From assembly GCF_011008565.1 (NCBI RefSeq), contig NZ_JAAIWK010000003.1, positions 95,300 to 159,299 of the forward strand: 64,000 nucleotides of DNA. Direction: 5' to 3'. Under the pieces are notes generated by a model. The model did not search any database and was not told where the DNA came from. It was given only the letters and a program-made list of their open reading frames with translations. The translations under genes and the position numbers were made by a program. The first letter of the stretch is position 1; every line of letters starts with the position of its first letter. The stretch comes from Heyndrickxia ginsengihumi. GTDB lineage: Bacteria > Bacillota > Bacilli > Bacillales > Bacillaceae_C. Positions 43,447 through 52,052 of this stretch are shown here, piece by piece.

Positions 43447-45282
43447 TTATTCTACTGTTAAACTTTTTGCTAAGTTTCGAGGACGGTCAACATTATATCC
43501 GCGGACACAGCCAGCATAATAGGCTAATAGCTGTAAAGGAATAGCTGCCAAGATTGGCATAAGAAGAGGGTGTGCTTCAGGAATGTACATAACCTCATCA
43601 ACGACACTGCTTATTGAGTCATCACCAATCGTTGTAATCCCTACAACATAGGCATCACGGGCTTTCATTTCTTTAATATTGTTAACAGTTTTCTCACGTA
43701 AATGGTGCTGTGTAGCAAGAGCAATTACTGGTATTCCTGGAGTAATCAATGCCATCGTTCCGTGCTTCATTTCACCAGCAGCATATGCATCGGCATGAAT
43801 GTACGCTACTTCTTGAAGCTTAAGAGCACCTTCTAATGCAAGGACATAGTCACTTCCACGGCCAACAATAAATATTTTTTCCTGATCATTTGTAATTTGT
43901 GCAAATTGGTCAATGGCGTCTTGCGTCATAATGAGACACTTCTCCACATCCTCAGAAAGTGAATGTAGAGCATCTAAAAGAACAGGGATTTGCTCAACTC
44001 CACGCCCATTCATTTGCTTTGCTAATACAATTGCCAGTAGGACAAGGCCAGTAATTTGAGATGTATAGGCTTTTGTTGCTGCAACAGCTAATTCTTGCCC
44101 TTCATAAGTATAAATTGTGCAATCGGCTTGGCGTGAAAGTGTGCTTTTCCAATGATTTGTAATTGCAATGGTTGGGGTTCCATATTTTTTTGCCTCTTTT
44201 AGAGCAGATAATGTATCTGCTGTTTCACCAGATTGACTCACGACGATGACAAGATGCTTGTCAGTCAACGTACTATGTTCACAACTAAATTCGGAAGCAA
44301 TCGCCACTTCAACTGGAATTTCAATTAATGAATCAAGTATCTTTTTCCCGATTATTCCCGAATGATAAGAGGTACCACTACCAACGATCATAATCTTTTC
44401 GAATGATTGCAAATTTCGTGAATGCAAAAAACCTTCAAGCTCGGGTATAGCAACACCATCTTCTGTTAAACGTCCTTTTAGTGTACGTTTAATTGCCTCT
44501 GGTTGTTCCATAATTTCTTTTAACATATAATGCTCGTATTGTTGTAATTCAAGCTCCTCGTGGTTCCATTGAATATGAACCCGTTTAGGAGTCACTTTGT
44601 CACCGCTCAATGTCTTCACTTCTACAGCGGTCTGTGTTAATACCGCTAATTCACCATTTTTAATTGGATATATATCCTTCGTGTATGGGAGTAGAGCTGG
44701 GATATCAGAAGATAAATATGCTTCATCTTGCCCAAAACCAATGATTAGCGGATTGTTTTGCGAAAGAGCAATCATTTGATTAGGATCATTTTTTGACAGG
44801 ATTGCTAATGCAAATGTTCCTTTCAAAAGAGGGATTACTTCTCGCACAGTTTCTTCAAAATGGCCGGTATCATAGTGAGCTAAAAGATGTGGAATGACTT
44901 CAGTATCCGTATCGGTATGAAAATGATATCCCTCTTCCAGGAGGAACTTTTTTAATTGCTGATAATTTTCGATGATTCCATTATGCACGACAAAAAAGCG
45001 CTCTTCCTCATCGCATAAAGGATGTGAGTTGGAGATAGTTGGAGTACCGTGAGAGGCCCATCTTGTATGTCCAATACCAAGATTGCCATTGATAATAGGC
45101 TCTAATTGAAGAGATGCTTCTAAATCTTCAACGCGTCCTTTTTCCTTTCGAAGTTGAATTTCATGAAAATTTGAAATGGCAATTCCGGCTGAGTCATAAC
45201 CCCGGTAATCCAATCTCCGCAAACAGTCAATTAGGATGGATTGTGCTGAATGCTTGCCAATATAGCCTACGATTCCACTCAT
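43447..45282 (-). CDS. glmS: glutamine-fructose-6-phosphate transaminase family protein with Ser in place of catalytic Cys
   Basis: About 611 residues. GlmS makes glucosamine-6-phosphate from fructose-6-phosphate and glutamine. The glutaminase domain has HTRWASHGTPTISNSHP and HNGIIENY; the isomerase part has two SIS domains (GSGTSYHSGIIGKK, SQSGETADT, GRGSDYVLALEGALKLQEV) and the C-terminal DRPRNLAKSLTVE. The start ATG at 45282 has GAGGTGA upstream, but the next codon is AGT (Ser), whereas the family begins MCGIVGYIG, its Cys being the nucleophile. No glmS ribozyme is seen upstream and glmM is not adjacent, so this may be a second copy. Confidence 0.9.
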   Translation of the reverse strand: MSGIVGYIGKHSAQSILIDCLRRLDYRGYDSAGIAISNFHEIQLRKEKGRVEDLEASLQLEPIINGNLGIGHTRWASHGTPTISNSHPLCDEEERFFVVHNGIIENYQQLKKFLLEEGYHFHTDTDTEVIPHLLAHYDTGHFEETVREVIPLLKGTFALAILSKNDPNQMIALSQNNPLIIGFGQDEAYLSSDIPALLPYTKDIYPIKNGELAVLTQTAVEVKTLSGDKVTPKRVHIQWNHEELELQQYEHYMLKEIMEQPEAIKRTLKGRLTEDGVAIPELEGFLHSRNLQSFEKIMIVGSGTSYHSGIIGKKILDSLIEIPVEVAIASEFSCEHSTLTDKHLVIVVSQSGETADTLSALKEAKKYGTPTIAITNHWKSTLSRQADCTIYTYEGQELAVAATKAYTSQITGLVLLAIVLAKQMNGRGVEQIPVLLDALHSLSEDVEKCLIMTQDAIDQFAQITNDQEKIFIVGRGSDYVLALEGALKLQEVAYIHADAYAAGEMKHGTMALITPGIPVIALATQHHLREKTVNNIKEMKARDAYVVGITTIGDDSISSVVDEVMYIPEAHPLLMPILAAIPLQLLAYYAGCVRGYNVDRPRNLAKSLTVE

Positions 45283-45360
45283 TATGTTCACCTCACAAAT
45301 GAAAAGCTTTCTATAAAATATATGCTATCATGAAACGAAAGGATGTTGTAGAAATAAATA

Positions 45361-45396
45361 AAAAACTTATAGAGATCATTCTCTACAAGTTTTTAT
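45361..45396. terminator. hairpin upstream of glmS
   Basis: AAAAACTTATAGAG and CTCTACAAGTTTTT form a near-perfect stem with a 6-base loop and A/T tails on both sides. It lies between the end of the aldo-keto reductase transcript and glmS, so it could be a back-up terminator or part of the glmS leader. Confidence 0.5.
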
Positions 45397-45463
45397 TTTA
45401 GATAGGTAAGCTTAAAAAATGGCAAACTGGATATGGAAGAAATCGTATCCAGTTTGAACATGA

Positions 45464-45499
45464 GATAAAAACAGCCCCTCATTGATTTAATGGGGGCTG
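45464..45499 (-). terminator. terminator of the YvgN-like gene
   Basis: On the minus strand CAGCCCCCATT, five bases and AATGAGGGGCTG form the stem, followed by TTTTTATC, about 40 bases after the gene's stop codon. Confidence 0.85.
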
Positions 45500-45538
45500 C
45501 ACTCTGATTGTACAGAGTGAATCTATCAAAAAAGATTT

Positions 45539-46369
45539 TTAGAAATTGAAATTATCTGGATCCGCACCAGTTCTTTCATTTTTATTTAGACTATTAATAG
45601 TTTGAATATCTTCAGGGGACAATTCGAAATCAAAGATATTTGCATTTTCGATAATACGATGTTCTTTCGTTGATTTTGGAATGGTAATGATGTCATTTTG
45701 TACATCCCAGCGTAAAATGACTTGGGCAACAGTTTTGTTATATTTTTCGCCAATTTCTTTTAATACCGGGTTGTCTAATAGTTTACCATTGCCTAATGGA
45801 GACCAAGCTTCTACTTTAATATTTTTTGATTGGCAATATTCTCTTAAAGGCTCTTGGGAAAGAAGCGGATGTAATTCTATTTGGTTCACCATCGGAGTAA
45901 TTTCAGCATCTACTAATAAATTTTCTAAATGATGTTGATGGAAATTGCTGACGCCAATCGCACGTACTTTGCCGTCTTTATAAAGCTTTTCGAATGCTCT
46001 CCATGTGTCTTTATATTTGCCAGCAACAGGCCAATGGATCAAATACAAATCTACATAATCAAGTCCTAGTTTTTCAAGACTCGTTTCAAAGGCAGCTAAG
46101 GCAGATTCATATCCTTGATCTGCATTCCAGCATTTTGTTGTAATAAACAAATCTTCGCGGGGCACACCTGCTTCTTTAATTGCTTGGCCTACACCTTCTT
46201 CATTCTTATATACTGCTGCTGTATCGATTGCTTTGTAACCAGCCTTTAAGGCATATTTTACAGAATTGACAACTTCATCACCATCTTGAACTTGCCATAC
46301 GCCAAGACCAAAGCCGGGCATTTTTACTCCATTATGTAGAGTGACTATATCTTGTAAATTTTTGATCAT
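45539..46369 (-). CDS. yvgN: aldo/keto reductase, methylglyoxal reductase type
   Basis: A 276-residue NADPH-dependent (beta/alpha)8 enzyme closely like B. subtilis YvgN (glyoxal/methylglyoxal reductase). The tetrad is visible: Asp and Tyr in [15 protein letters not shown], Lys in FITTKCW, His in YLIHWP. The cofactor loop [19 protein letters not shown] near residue 235 is typical of AKR5 enzymes. It is monocistronic with its own terminator; it detoxifies aldehydes in the cytoplasm. Confidence 0.92.
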   Translation of the reverse strand: MIKNLQDIVTLHNGVKMPGFGLGVWQVQDGDEVVNSVKYALKAGYKAIDTAAVYKNEEGVGQAIKEAGVPREDLFITTKCWNADQGYESALAAFETSLEKLGLDYVDLYLIHWPVAGKYKDTWRAFEKLYKDGKVRAIGVSNFHQHHLENLLVDAEITPMVNQIELHPLLSQEPLREYCQSKNIKVEAWSPLGNGKLLDNPVLKEIGEKYNKTVAQVILRWDVQNDIITIPKSTKEHRIIENANIFDFELSPEDIQTINSLNKNERTGADPDNFNF

Positions 46370-46595
46370 TCATTATTCCCCCAATCCTTAGTATGGAAAA
46401 ATTTTCGCAAAATTAAATGAGTTTGTAAAGTAATTTGATTTTATATGTAGTACATAAAGGATACGAAACATTAAACATAGTATGTTATTTTTGAAAAGCT
46501 TATTCACGATTAGCTTACTAGATGTTCATTTTATTTGCTTTAAAACGGTTCATTTGGAATGATAATAGGTAACAGGTAGGAAAGGGGAGAAAGTC

Positions 46596-47240
46596 ATGAA
46601 AGTACTTGTGATTGGGGCAAACGGGCAGATTGGAAAGAAAATTGTAGGTCTGTTACGGGCAAGCAACCAGCATCAAGCGCGTGCAATGGTAAGAACAAAA
46701 GAACAGGTGGAACTGTTTCGTCATTTAGGTGTAGAAACAGTTTACGCTAATCTAGAGGGAACAGTTAATGAAATTGCTGAAGCGGCAAACGGCTGTGATG
46801 CCCTTGTGTTTACAGCAGGTTCTGGAGGAAAGACAGGCGCTGATAAAACATTGCTAGTTGACCTAGATGGAGCAGTTAAAGCAATAGAGGCTGCTGAAAA
46901 AGTCGGTATTCAACGTTTTATACTTGTAAGTGCATTACAAGCACATCATCGTGAAAATTGGAATGAGGCAATCAAGCCGTATTATGTAGCAAAGCATTAT
47001 GCGGATCGTATACTTGAAGCAAGTGCTTTAAACTATACCATAATTCGCCCAGGAGGACTTACAAATGAACAAGGTACAGGGAGGGTGTCTGCAGCAGAAA
47101 ACTTGAAACGCGGCACGATTCCTCGCGAGGATGTTGCCGAAGTAATAATTGCTTCGTTGACTGAAGAAAAAACATATAAACGGGCATTTGATATCATTTC
47201 AGGCGATACACCTATTAAGGAAGCATTAAGCTTATTATAA
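46596..47240 (+). CDS. NAD(P)-binding atypical SDR oxidoreductase (YhfK-like)
   Basis: A 214-residue Rossmann protein: VLVIGANGQIGKKIVGLL at the N-terminus (GxxGxxG), FTAGSGGKTGADKTLLVDLD, ILVSALQAHH, YYVAKHYADRIL (Tyr-x3-Lys) and YTIIRPGGLTNEQGTG. This matches the small NmrA-like SDRs such as YhfK. Its substrate is unknown. GGAAAGGGGAG precedes the ATG. It is monocistronic. Confidence 0.88.
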   Translation: MKVLVIGANGQIGKKIVGLLRASNQHQARAMVRTKEQVELFRHLGVETVYANLEGTVNEIAEAANGCDALVFTAGSGGKTGADKTLLVDLDGAVKAIEAAEKVGIQRFILVSALQAHHRENWNEAIKPYYVAKHYADRILEASALNYTIIRPGGLTNEQGTGRVSAAENLKRGTIPREDVAEVIIASLTEEKTYKRAFDIISGDTPIKEALSLL

Positions 47241-47350
47241 ACATGCATAAGAGCGTCTTTGATTGTCTATAAAATTTGTTTAGCTTTCCTCGCAATAAGA
47301 AACTAGAATATAAAGCAACCCCGATGGAAGATAAATCTTCCTGTGAAGTG

Positions 47351-47393
47351 CCCCCTTGAGTTGGACTATAATCCAACTCAAGGGGGTTTTTAT
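47351..47393. terminator. bidirectional terminator between yhfK-like and C-S lyase genes
   Basis: CCCCCTTGAGTTGGA and TCCAACTCAAGGGGG are perfect 15-base arms with a 6-base loop, followed by TTTTTATT on the plus strand. Confidence 0.9.
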
Positions 47394-47410
47394 TCTAAAG
47401 GTGCATTTGC

Positions 47411-48580
47411 TTATATCAACGCTTGTTTCAGTCGATTTAGTCCATCTTTTAAAATATCTCTCGGACAAGCTATGTTCATGCGAACGAACCCTTCTCCACC
47501 AGGACCATATTTATTTCCGCTTTCAAGCCCCAGTTTTCCTCTATTAATAAGTAGCTTTCTTATCTCTGAGTCGCCTAAATGGAGTTTTCGTAAATTTAGC
47601 CACAGTAAATAGGTACCTTCCGGCTGCATGACTTCTATTGAAGGAAGGTTGTCATGGATAAAAGCTGTTGCTTCATCGACATTTCTTTGTAAATAAGCAA
47701 GCAACGCATCTAGCCAGCTACTTCCATAACGATAAGCAGCTTCCATGCCAACAATTCCAAAAGTGTTAATCGCTGAAGTGCCATTTAATGCTTGAACATC
47801 TTGGAAAGATTGCCGTAGTTTCCGATTCGAAATAATAACTGCTGAGGCTTTCAAACCAGCAAGATTAAATGTTTTTGTCGGCGCGATACATGTAATGATC
47901 ATATCCTGATATTTACTTCCAAGTTTGGCAACAGGGATATGAACATGAGGAGCATAAATAAGGTCAGAGTGTATTTCATCTGATAAAAACAAACAGTTAT
48001 ATTGATAACAAAGATCCGCCATCTTCGTTAACTCTTCTTTTGTCCATACTCTGCCTCCCGGATTATGGGGGCTGCAGTTAATAAAAAGTTTCACGCCTTC
48101 TTTTAGTTTGGCCTCAAATTGTTCAAAATTGATTTCATAATGATTATTTACTAGTAATAACGGCGAATTGACAACAGTACGATGATTTTTCTCGATCATT
48201 TTAAAAAATGGATCGTAAACAGGAGATTGGACTAGCACTTTATCACCTGGTTCTGTAAATGCTTGGATAGCTGTACTGATTGCTGGAACAATACCAGTTG
48301 CATAAGAAATCCATGAAGTATCGATGTCCCAGTCATGCCGTTTTTTTAGCCAATGCTGAATTGATTCACCGGTGGAAGGCGGTACGAAAGTATAGCCGAT
48401 AATTTCATGTTCCAATCTTTTCCGAATCGCAGCTGCTACTTCATGAGGAGGTTCGAAATCCATATCTGCAACCCACATCGGCAGCACATCTTCTGTTCCA
48501 AATACTTTTTTCAATTGTTCCCATTTAATTGAGGCTGTATTTGTACGATTGATCACTTTATCAAAATTGTATGTACTCAC
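47411..48580 (-). CDS. MalY/PatB family pyridoxal-phosphate C-S lyase (cystathionine beta-lyase type)
   Basis: About 389 residues, fold-type I PLP enzyme. PLP Lys is in IAPTKTFNLAGLK near residue 230; VLPMWVADMDFEPPHEVAAA, NCSPHNPGGRVWTKEEL and SDEIHSDLIYAPHVHIP are MalY/PatB signatures. The start is GTG 48580, with TAGGAGG 5-6 bases upstream; the longer frame runs through that site. It probably splits cystathionine or cysteine to homocysteine or sulfide plus pyruvate and ammonia. Confidence 0.9.
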   Translation of the reverse strand: MSTYNFDKVINRTNTASIKWEQLKKVFGTEDVLPMWVADMDFEPPHEVAAAIRKRLEHEIIGYTFVPPSTGESIQHWLKKRHDWDIDTSWISYATGIVPAISTAIQAFTEPGDKVLVQSPVYDPFFKMIEKNHRTVVNSPLLLVNNHYEINFEQFEAKLKEGVKLFINCSPHNPGGRVWTKEELTKMADLCYQYNCLFLSDEIHSDLIYAPHVHIPVAKLGSKYQDMIITCIAPTKTFNLAGLKASAVIISNRKLRQSFQDVQALNGTSAINTFGIVGMEAAYRYGSSWLDALLAYLQRNVDEATAFIHDNLPSIEVMQPEGTYLLWLNLRKLHLGDSEIRKLLINRGKLGLESGNKYGPGGEGFVRMNIACPRDILKDGLNRLKQALI

Positions 48581-48897
48581 AGGCGTTCCTCCTAACAATC
48601 CTTTTTCAACATATTATCATAAACAGAAAAATAAATTATAAATTTAAGTTTGCAGCATATTTGTAGGGCTGTTTTTATATGCAGGCTCAAATCTATTATT
48701 TATAATGATCATGATTAAGAGTTATACGAGGATGAAGTTATTTTTTTAATATGAATTTGTATGTTAAAAAATGGGATAGATGTAAAAATGTTGTTTACAA
48801 AATAAAGAGCAATTAGCAAAATGATGATAGACATTCAAGTGAAAATTTGTGATAGTGTAAATAGGAAATTTTAATCAACGAGGAGTGAACGATCAAT

Positions 48898-49167
48898 ATG
48901 AAAGCTATTTTAACTGTTATTGGTAAGGATCGCGTGGGAATTATTGCAGGTGTTAGTAACCAGCTAGCCGAATTAGAGATTAATATTTTAGATGTAAGTC
49001 AGACGATTATGAATGGATACTTTACGATGATGATGATGCTTGACCTTTCACAAGCAACAGAAACATTTGAAAATATAAAAACAGCATTGGCTACAAAAGG
49101 TAAATCGTTGAATGTCCAAATTAAAATTCAACGTGAAGAAATTTTTAACTCAATGCACACACTTTAA
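48898..49167 (+). CDS. ACT domain protein (UPF0237)
   Basis: An 89-residue single ACT-domain protein: VIGKDRVGIIAGVSNQLAEL at the N-terminus, then NILDVSQTIMNGYFTMMMML. It is of the GcvR-like UPF0237 type, expected to bind an amino acid. GAGGAGTG lies upstream of the ATG. The UPF0210 gene follows after 64 bases; this pair is conserved in many Firmicutes, so the two probably act together. The 299 bases upstream (48599-48897) show nothing recognisable except a weak promoter. Confidence 0.9.
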   Translation: MKAILTVIGKDRVGIIAGVSNQLAELEINILDVSQTIMNGYFTMMMMLDLSQATETFENIKTALATKGKSLNVQIKIQREEIFNSMHTL

Positions 49168-49231
49168 TAGATTAGAGGAGGGGAATCCAACGTCAACTTT
49201 TGGCGATTGCCAATTTTGACGAGGACAAGCA

Positions 49232-50587
49232 ATGGAAACGACACAAATATTAGAAACAATTCGTATGATAGAGGAAGAAAAATTAGATATTCGTACTATT
49301 ACAATGGGAATCTCTTTACTAGACTGTATTGATTCAGATGGTTCAAAAGCCCGGCAAAAAATATATGATAAAATCACCTCTTTAGCTGAAAATCTTGTTA
49401 AAGTTGGCGAAGATATTGAATCAGAGTATGGGATTCCAATTATCCATAAACGAATTTCAGTAACGCCAATTTCCTTAATTGCTGGCGCAACAGACGAAAA
49501 AAATTATGTGGAATTTGCGAAAACATTAGATGCGGCGGCTAAACAAGTCGGTGTGAATTTTATCGGTGGATTTTCAGCTCTTGTACAAAAAGGCTATCAT
49601 AAAGGTGACAAAATTTTAATTGAATCCATTCCTGAAGCACTTGCGGTTACAGAAAGAGTCTGTGCATCTGTTAATATTGGTTCTACACGTTCTGGGATTA
49701 ATATGGATGCTGCGAAGGATATGGGGGAAATTGTTAAGAAAACAGCAGAGTTAACAGCAGATACGAAAGGTTTAGGATGTGCTAAATTAGTTGTGTTTGC
49801 AAATGCAGTTGAGGATAATCCGTTTATGGCGGGTGCATTTCATGGTGTCGGTGAAAATGATGTTGTTATTAACGTTGGTGTAAGTGGCCCTGGTGTCGTA
49901 AAACGTGCTTTAGAAAAGGTTAAAGGCCAAAGCTTTGACGTCGTAGCAGAGACAGTTAAGAAAACTGCATTCAAAATTACAAGAATGGGGCAGTTAGTTG
50001 GACTTGAAGCGTCCAAACGCTTAAATGTTCCTTTCGGTATTGTTGATTTATCCCTTGCTCCAACACCTGCTGTCGGGGATTCAGTTGCACACATATTAGA
50101 AGAAATGGGCTTAGAAACAGTCGGTACACATGGTACAACAGCAGCACTTGCGTTATTAAACGATGCAGTAAAAAAAGGCGGAGTAATGGCTTGTGGACAT
50201 GTTGGCGGTTTAAGCGGTGCTTTCATTCCTGTCTCTGAAGATGCTGGCATGATAGACGCTGTAAATAAAGGAACATTGAATTTAGAAAAGCTAGAAGCAA
50301 TGACAGCTATTTGTTCGGTTGGTCTCGATATGATTGCTGTTCCGGGAGAAACTTCAGCTGAAACAATTGCGGCAATGATTGCTGATGAAGCAGCTATCGG
50401 AGTTATTAACAATAAAACAACCGCTGTGCGTATTATTCCAGCACCTAACACAAAAGTAGGAGACATGGTTGAATTTGGCGGATTACTAGGACAGGCTCCT
50501 GTAATGGCCGTTCATGATGAATCCTCAGCAGAATTTATAGCTCGAGGAGGCAGAATTCCAGCCCCTATTCACTCATTCAAAAATTAA
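49232..50587 (+). CDS. UPF0210/PFL-like family protein (DUF711)
   Basis: A 451-residue protein of a family structurally related to pyruvate formate-lyase but of unknown function. Typical parts: [80 protein letters not shown] and [13 protein letters not shown] at the end. No glycyl-radical loop is evident. It is paired with the upstream ACT protein, which may regulate it. Confidence 0.92.
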   Translation: METTQILETIRMIEEEKLDIRTITMGISLLDCIDSDGSKARQKIYDKITSLAENLVKVGEDIESEYGIPIIHKRISVTPISLIAGATDEKNYVEFAKTLDAAAKQVGVNFIGGFSALVQKGYHKGDKILIESIPEALAVTERVCASVNIGSTRSGINMDAAKDMGEIVKKTAELTADTKGLGCAKLVVFANAVEDNPFMAGAFHGVGENDVVINVGVSGPGVVKRALEKVKGQSFDVVAETVKKTAFKITRMGQLVGLEASKRLNVPFGIVDLSLAPTPAVGDSVAHILEEMGLETVGTHGTTAALALLNDAVKKGGVMACGHVGGLSGAFIPVSEDAGMIDAVNKGTLNLEKLEAMTAICSVGLDMIAVPGETSAETIAAMIADEAAIGVINNKTTAVRIIPAPNTKVGDMVEFGGLLGQAPVMAVHDESSAEFIARGGRIPAPIHSFKN

Positions 50588-50680
50588 TAGTTGTATAAAG
50601 TTCGTTATTGATCTTGTTTTATTTATGTGAAGTTTAGTTTTCATATACCTTTCTGCAAATCCAAAAGTAATTTTATAATA

Positions 50681-50727
50681 AAAGGAGCTGGTGAAAATCA
50701 GGATAACTGATTTTTGCCAGCTCTTTT
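50681..50727 (+). terminator. terminator after the ACT/UPF0210 pair
   Basis: GAGCTGGTGAAAATCAG, five bases, then CTGATTTTTGCCAGCTC and TTTT. A long stem with one mismatch, ~95 bases after the gene. Confidence 0.85.
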
Positions 50728-50885
50728 AGTAATGATCAAAAACTGTACGTTATTTTCATTTAGTTGCGGAGGCTCTTGCAGGAAAGGTGGGACAAAAATT
50801 CTGAAGAAGTCTTTATTTTTTAGATTATAAAAAGGAATTTTTCAAAATATCTCGAATGCAATTAACAAGGAAATCGTAAAGGTCG

Positions 50886-52040
50886 GTGATCCAGTTGATT
50901 AACAAATTTGTCATGCCTGAAGTCATATTTGGCAGAGGATCACTCAAACATGTAGGTGAAAGCTGTTTACGGCTAGGAGCGCAAAAAGTTTTAATTGTGA
51001 CAGATAACGGGGTAATTGAGGCTGGATGGCTAGAACATGTAGTGGAGAGCTGCCGTGATGCTGGCTTGAATTATGCTTGTTTTTATGATGTGACGGTGAA
51101 TCCTAAAGACATTGAAACAGAAAAGGGTGCGACTTTTTATAAAGAACATGAATGTGATGCAATAATCGGGGTCGGTGGCGGCAGTGTCATTGATACTGCG
51201 AAAGCGATTGCGATTTTAGTGACAAATGGCGGAAAAATCTCTGACTACGAAGGGGTTGATCGTATTGAAATCCCATTGCCTCCGCTTGTAATGGCAGCAA
51301 CAACAGCGGGTTCGGGATCGGAAGTATCGCAATTTTCAGTAATTGTGGATACAACAAAAAAGAAAAAAATGACGATCATCTCTAAATCACTTGTACCAGA
51401 TATTGCGATTATTGATCCGCAGACGCTTTCAACGAAAAGCGCCAGATTAACTGCCTCAACAGGACTGGATGTATTGACACATGCAATTGAATCTTATCTA
51501 AGTATTGCTGCAACACCGATGACAGATGTTTATGCTAAAAACGCGCTGAAGCTTGTGTCACAGAATTTACGACCATCTGTTGCTTCAAAATTTAATAAAG
51601 ACGCGAAAGAGCAAATGGCAATGGCTAGCCTTCAGGCAGGCCTCGCTTTTTCTAATGCAATATTAGGTGCAGTTCATGCCTTATCACATGCAATTGGCGG
51701 CAGATATCCGATGCTTCATGGTGATGTAAATGCTGTCTTGCTGCCGTATGTGATGGAGTTTAATTTGTTGGCAGCACCGCAAAAATTTAAGGAAGTTGCT
51801 GAACTGCTTGGCGAGAAAGTCTCAGGACTGACGATGATTGAAGCAGGAGAAAAGGCGATTCATCATGTGAAAAAACTATCGGAGGATATTGGTGCACCCC
51901 AACGGCTGTCTGAAATGGGATTTGAAGAGGAAATGATTCATGAGATAAGTAAGCTTTCTTTGGATGATGCTTGCATGATCACTAACCCTAGAGATGTTAC
52001 TTTTCTTGATGTAGAACAATTATTAAAGAAAGCATTTTAG
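50886..52040 (+). CDS. iron-containing (group III) alcohol dehydrogenase
   Basis: About 384 residues, NAD(P)-dependent metal ADH. The cofactor motif is IIGVGGGSVIDTAKAIAI near residue 95. The metal ligands appear in LDVLTHAIESYLSIAATPMT and in VHALSHAIGGRYPMLHGDVN (His residues). Start is GTG 50886 or TTG 50895; AAAGG lies just before the former. Twelve bases separate it from a sensor kinase gene, so enzyme and regulators appear to be cotranscribed. It interconverts an alcohol and aldehyde; substrate unknown. Confidence 0.92.
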   Translation: MIQLINKFVMPEVIFGRGSLKHVGESCLRLGAQKVLIVTDNGVIEAGWLEHVVESCRDAGLNYACFYDVTVNPKDIETEKGATFYKEHECDAIIGVGGGSVIDTAKAIAILVTNGGKISDYEGVDRIEIPLPPLVMAATTAGSGSEVSQFSVIVDTTKKKKMTIISKSLVPDIAIIDPQTLSTKSARLTASTGLDVLTHAIESYLSIAATPMTDVYAKNALKLVSQNLRPSVASKFNKDAKEQMAMASLQAGLAFSNAILGAVHALSHAIGGRYPMLHGDVNAVLLPYVMEFNLLAAPQKFKEVAELLGEKVSGLTMIEAGEKAIHHVKKLSEDIGAPQRLSEMGFEEEMIHEISKLSLDDACMITNPRDVTFLDVEQLLKKAF

Positions 52041-52052
52041 GAGGGAGTATGG

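Noticed and set aside
45283-45538. glmS ribozyme before glmS
   Set aside because: The leader has only simple hairpins; the conserved ribozyme core sequences were not found.
49840-50466. Long antisense open frame (208 codons) in the UPF0210 gene
   Set aside because: Composition is a mirror of the sense codons, no ribosome site, no recognisable domain.
50588-50885. Sigma-54 promoter before the iron alcohol dehydrogenase
   Set aside because: The best candidate (GGAGGCTCTTGC near 50770) has GG and GC only 8 bases apart, not 10.
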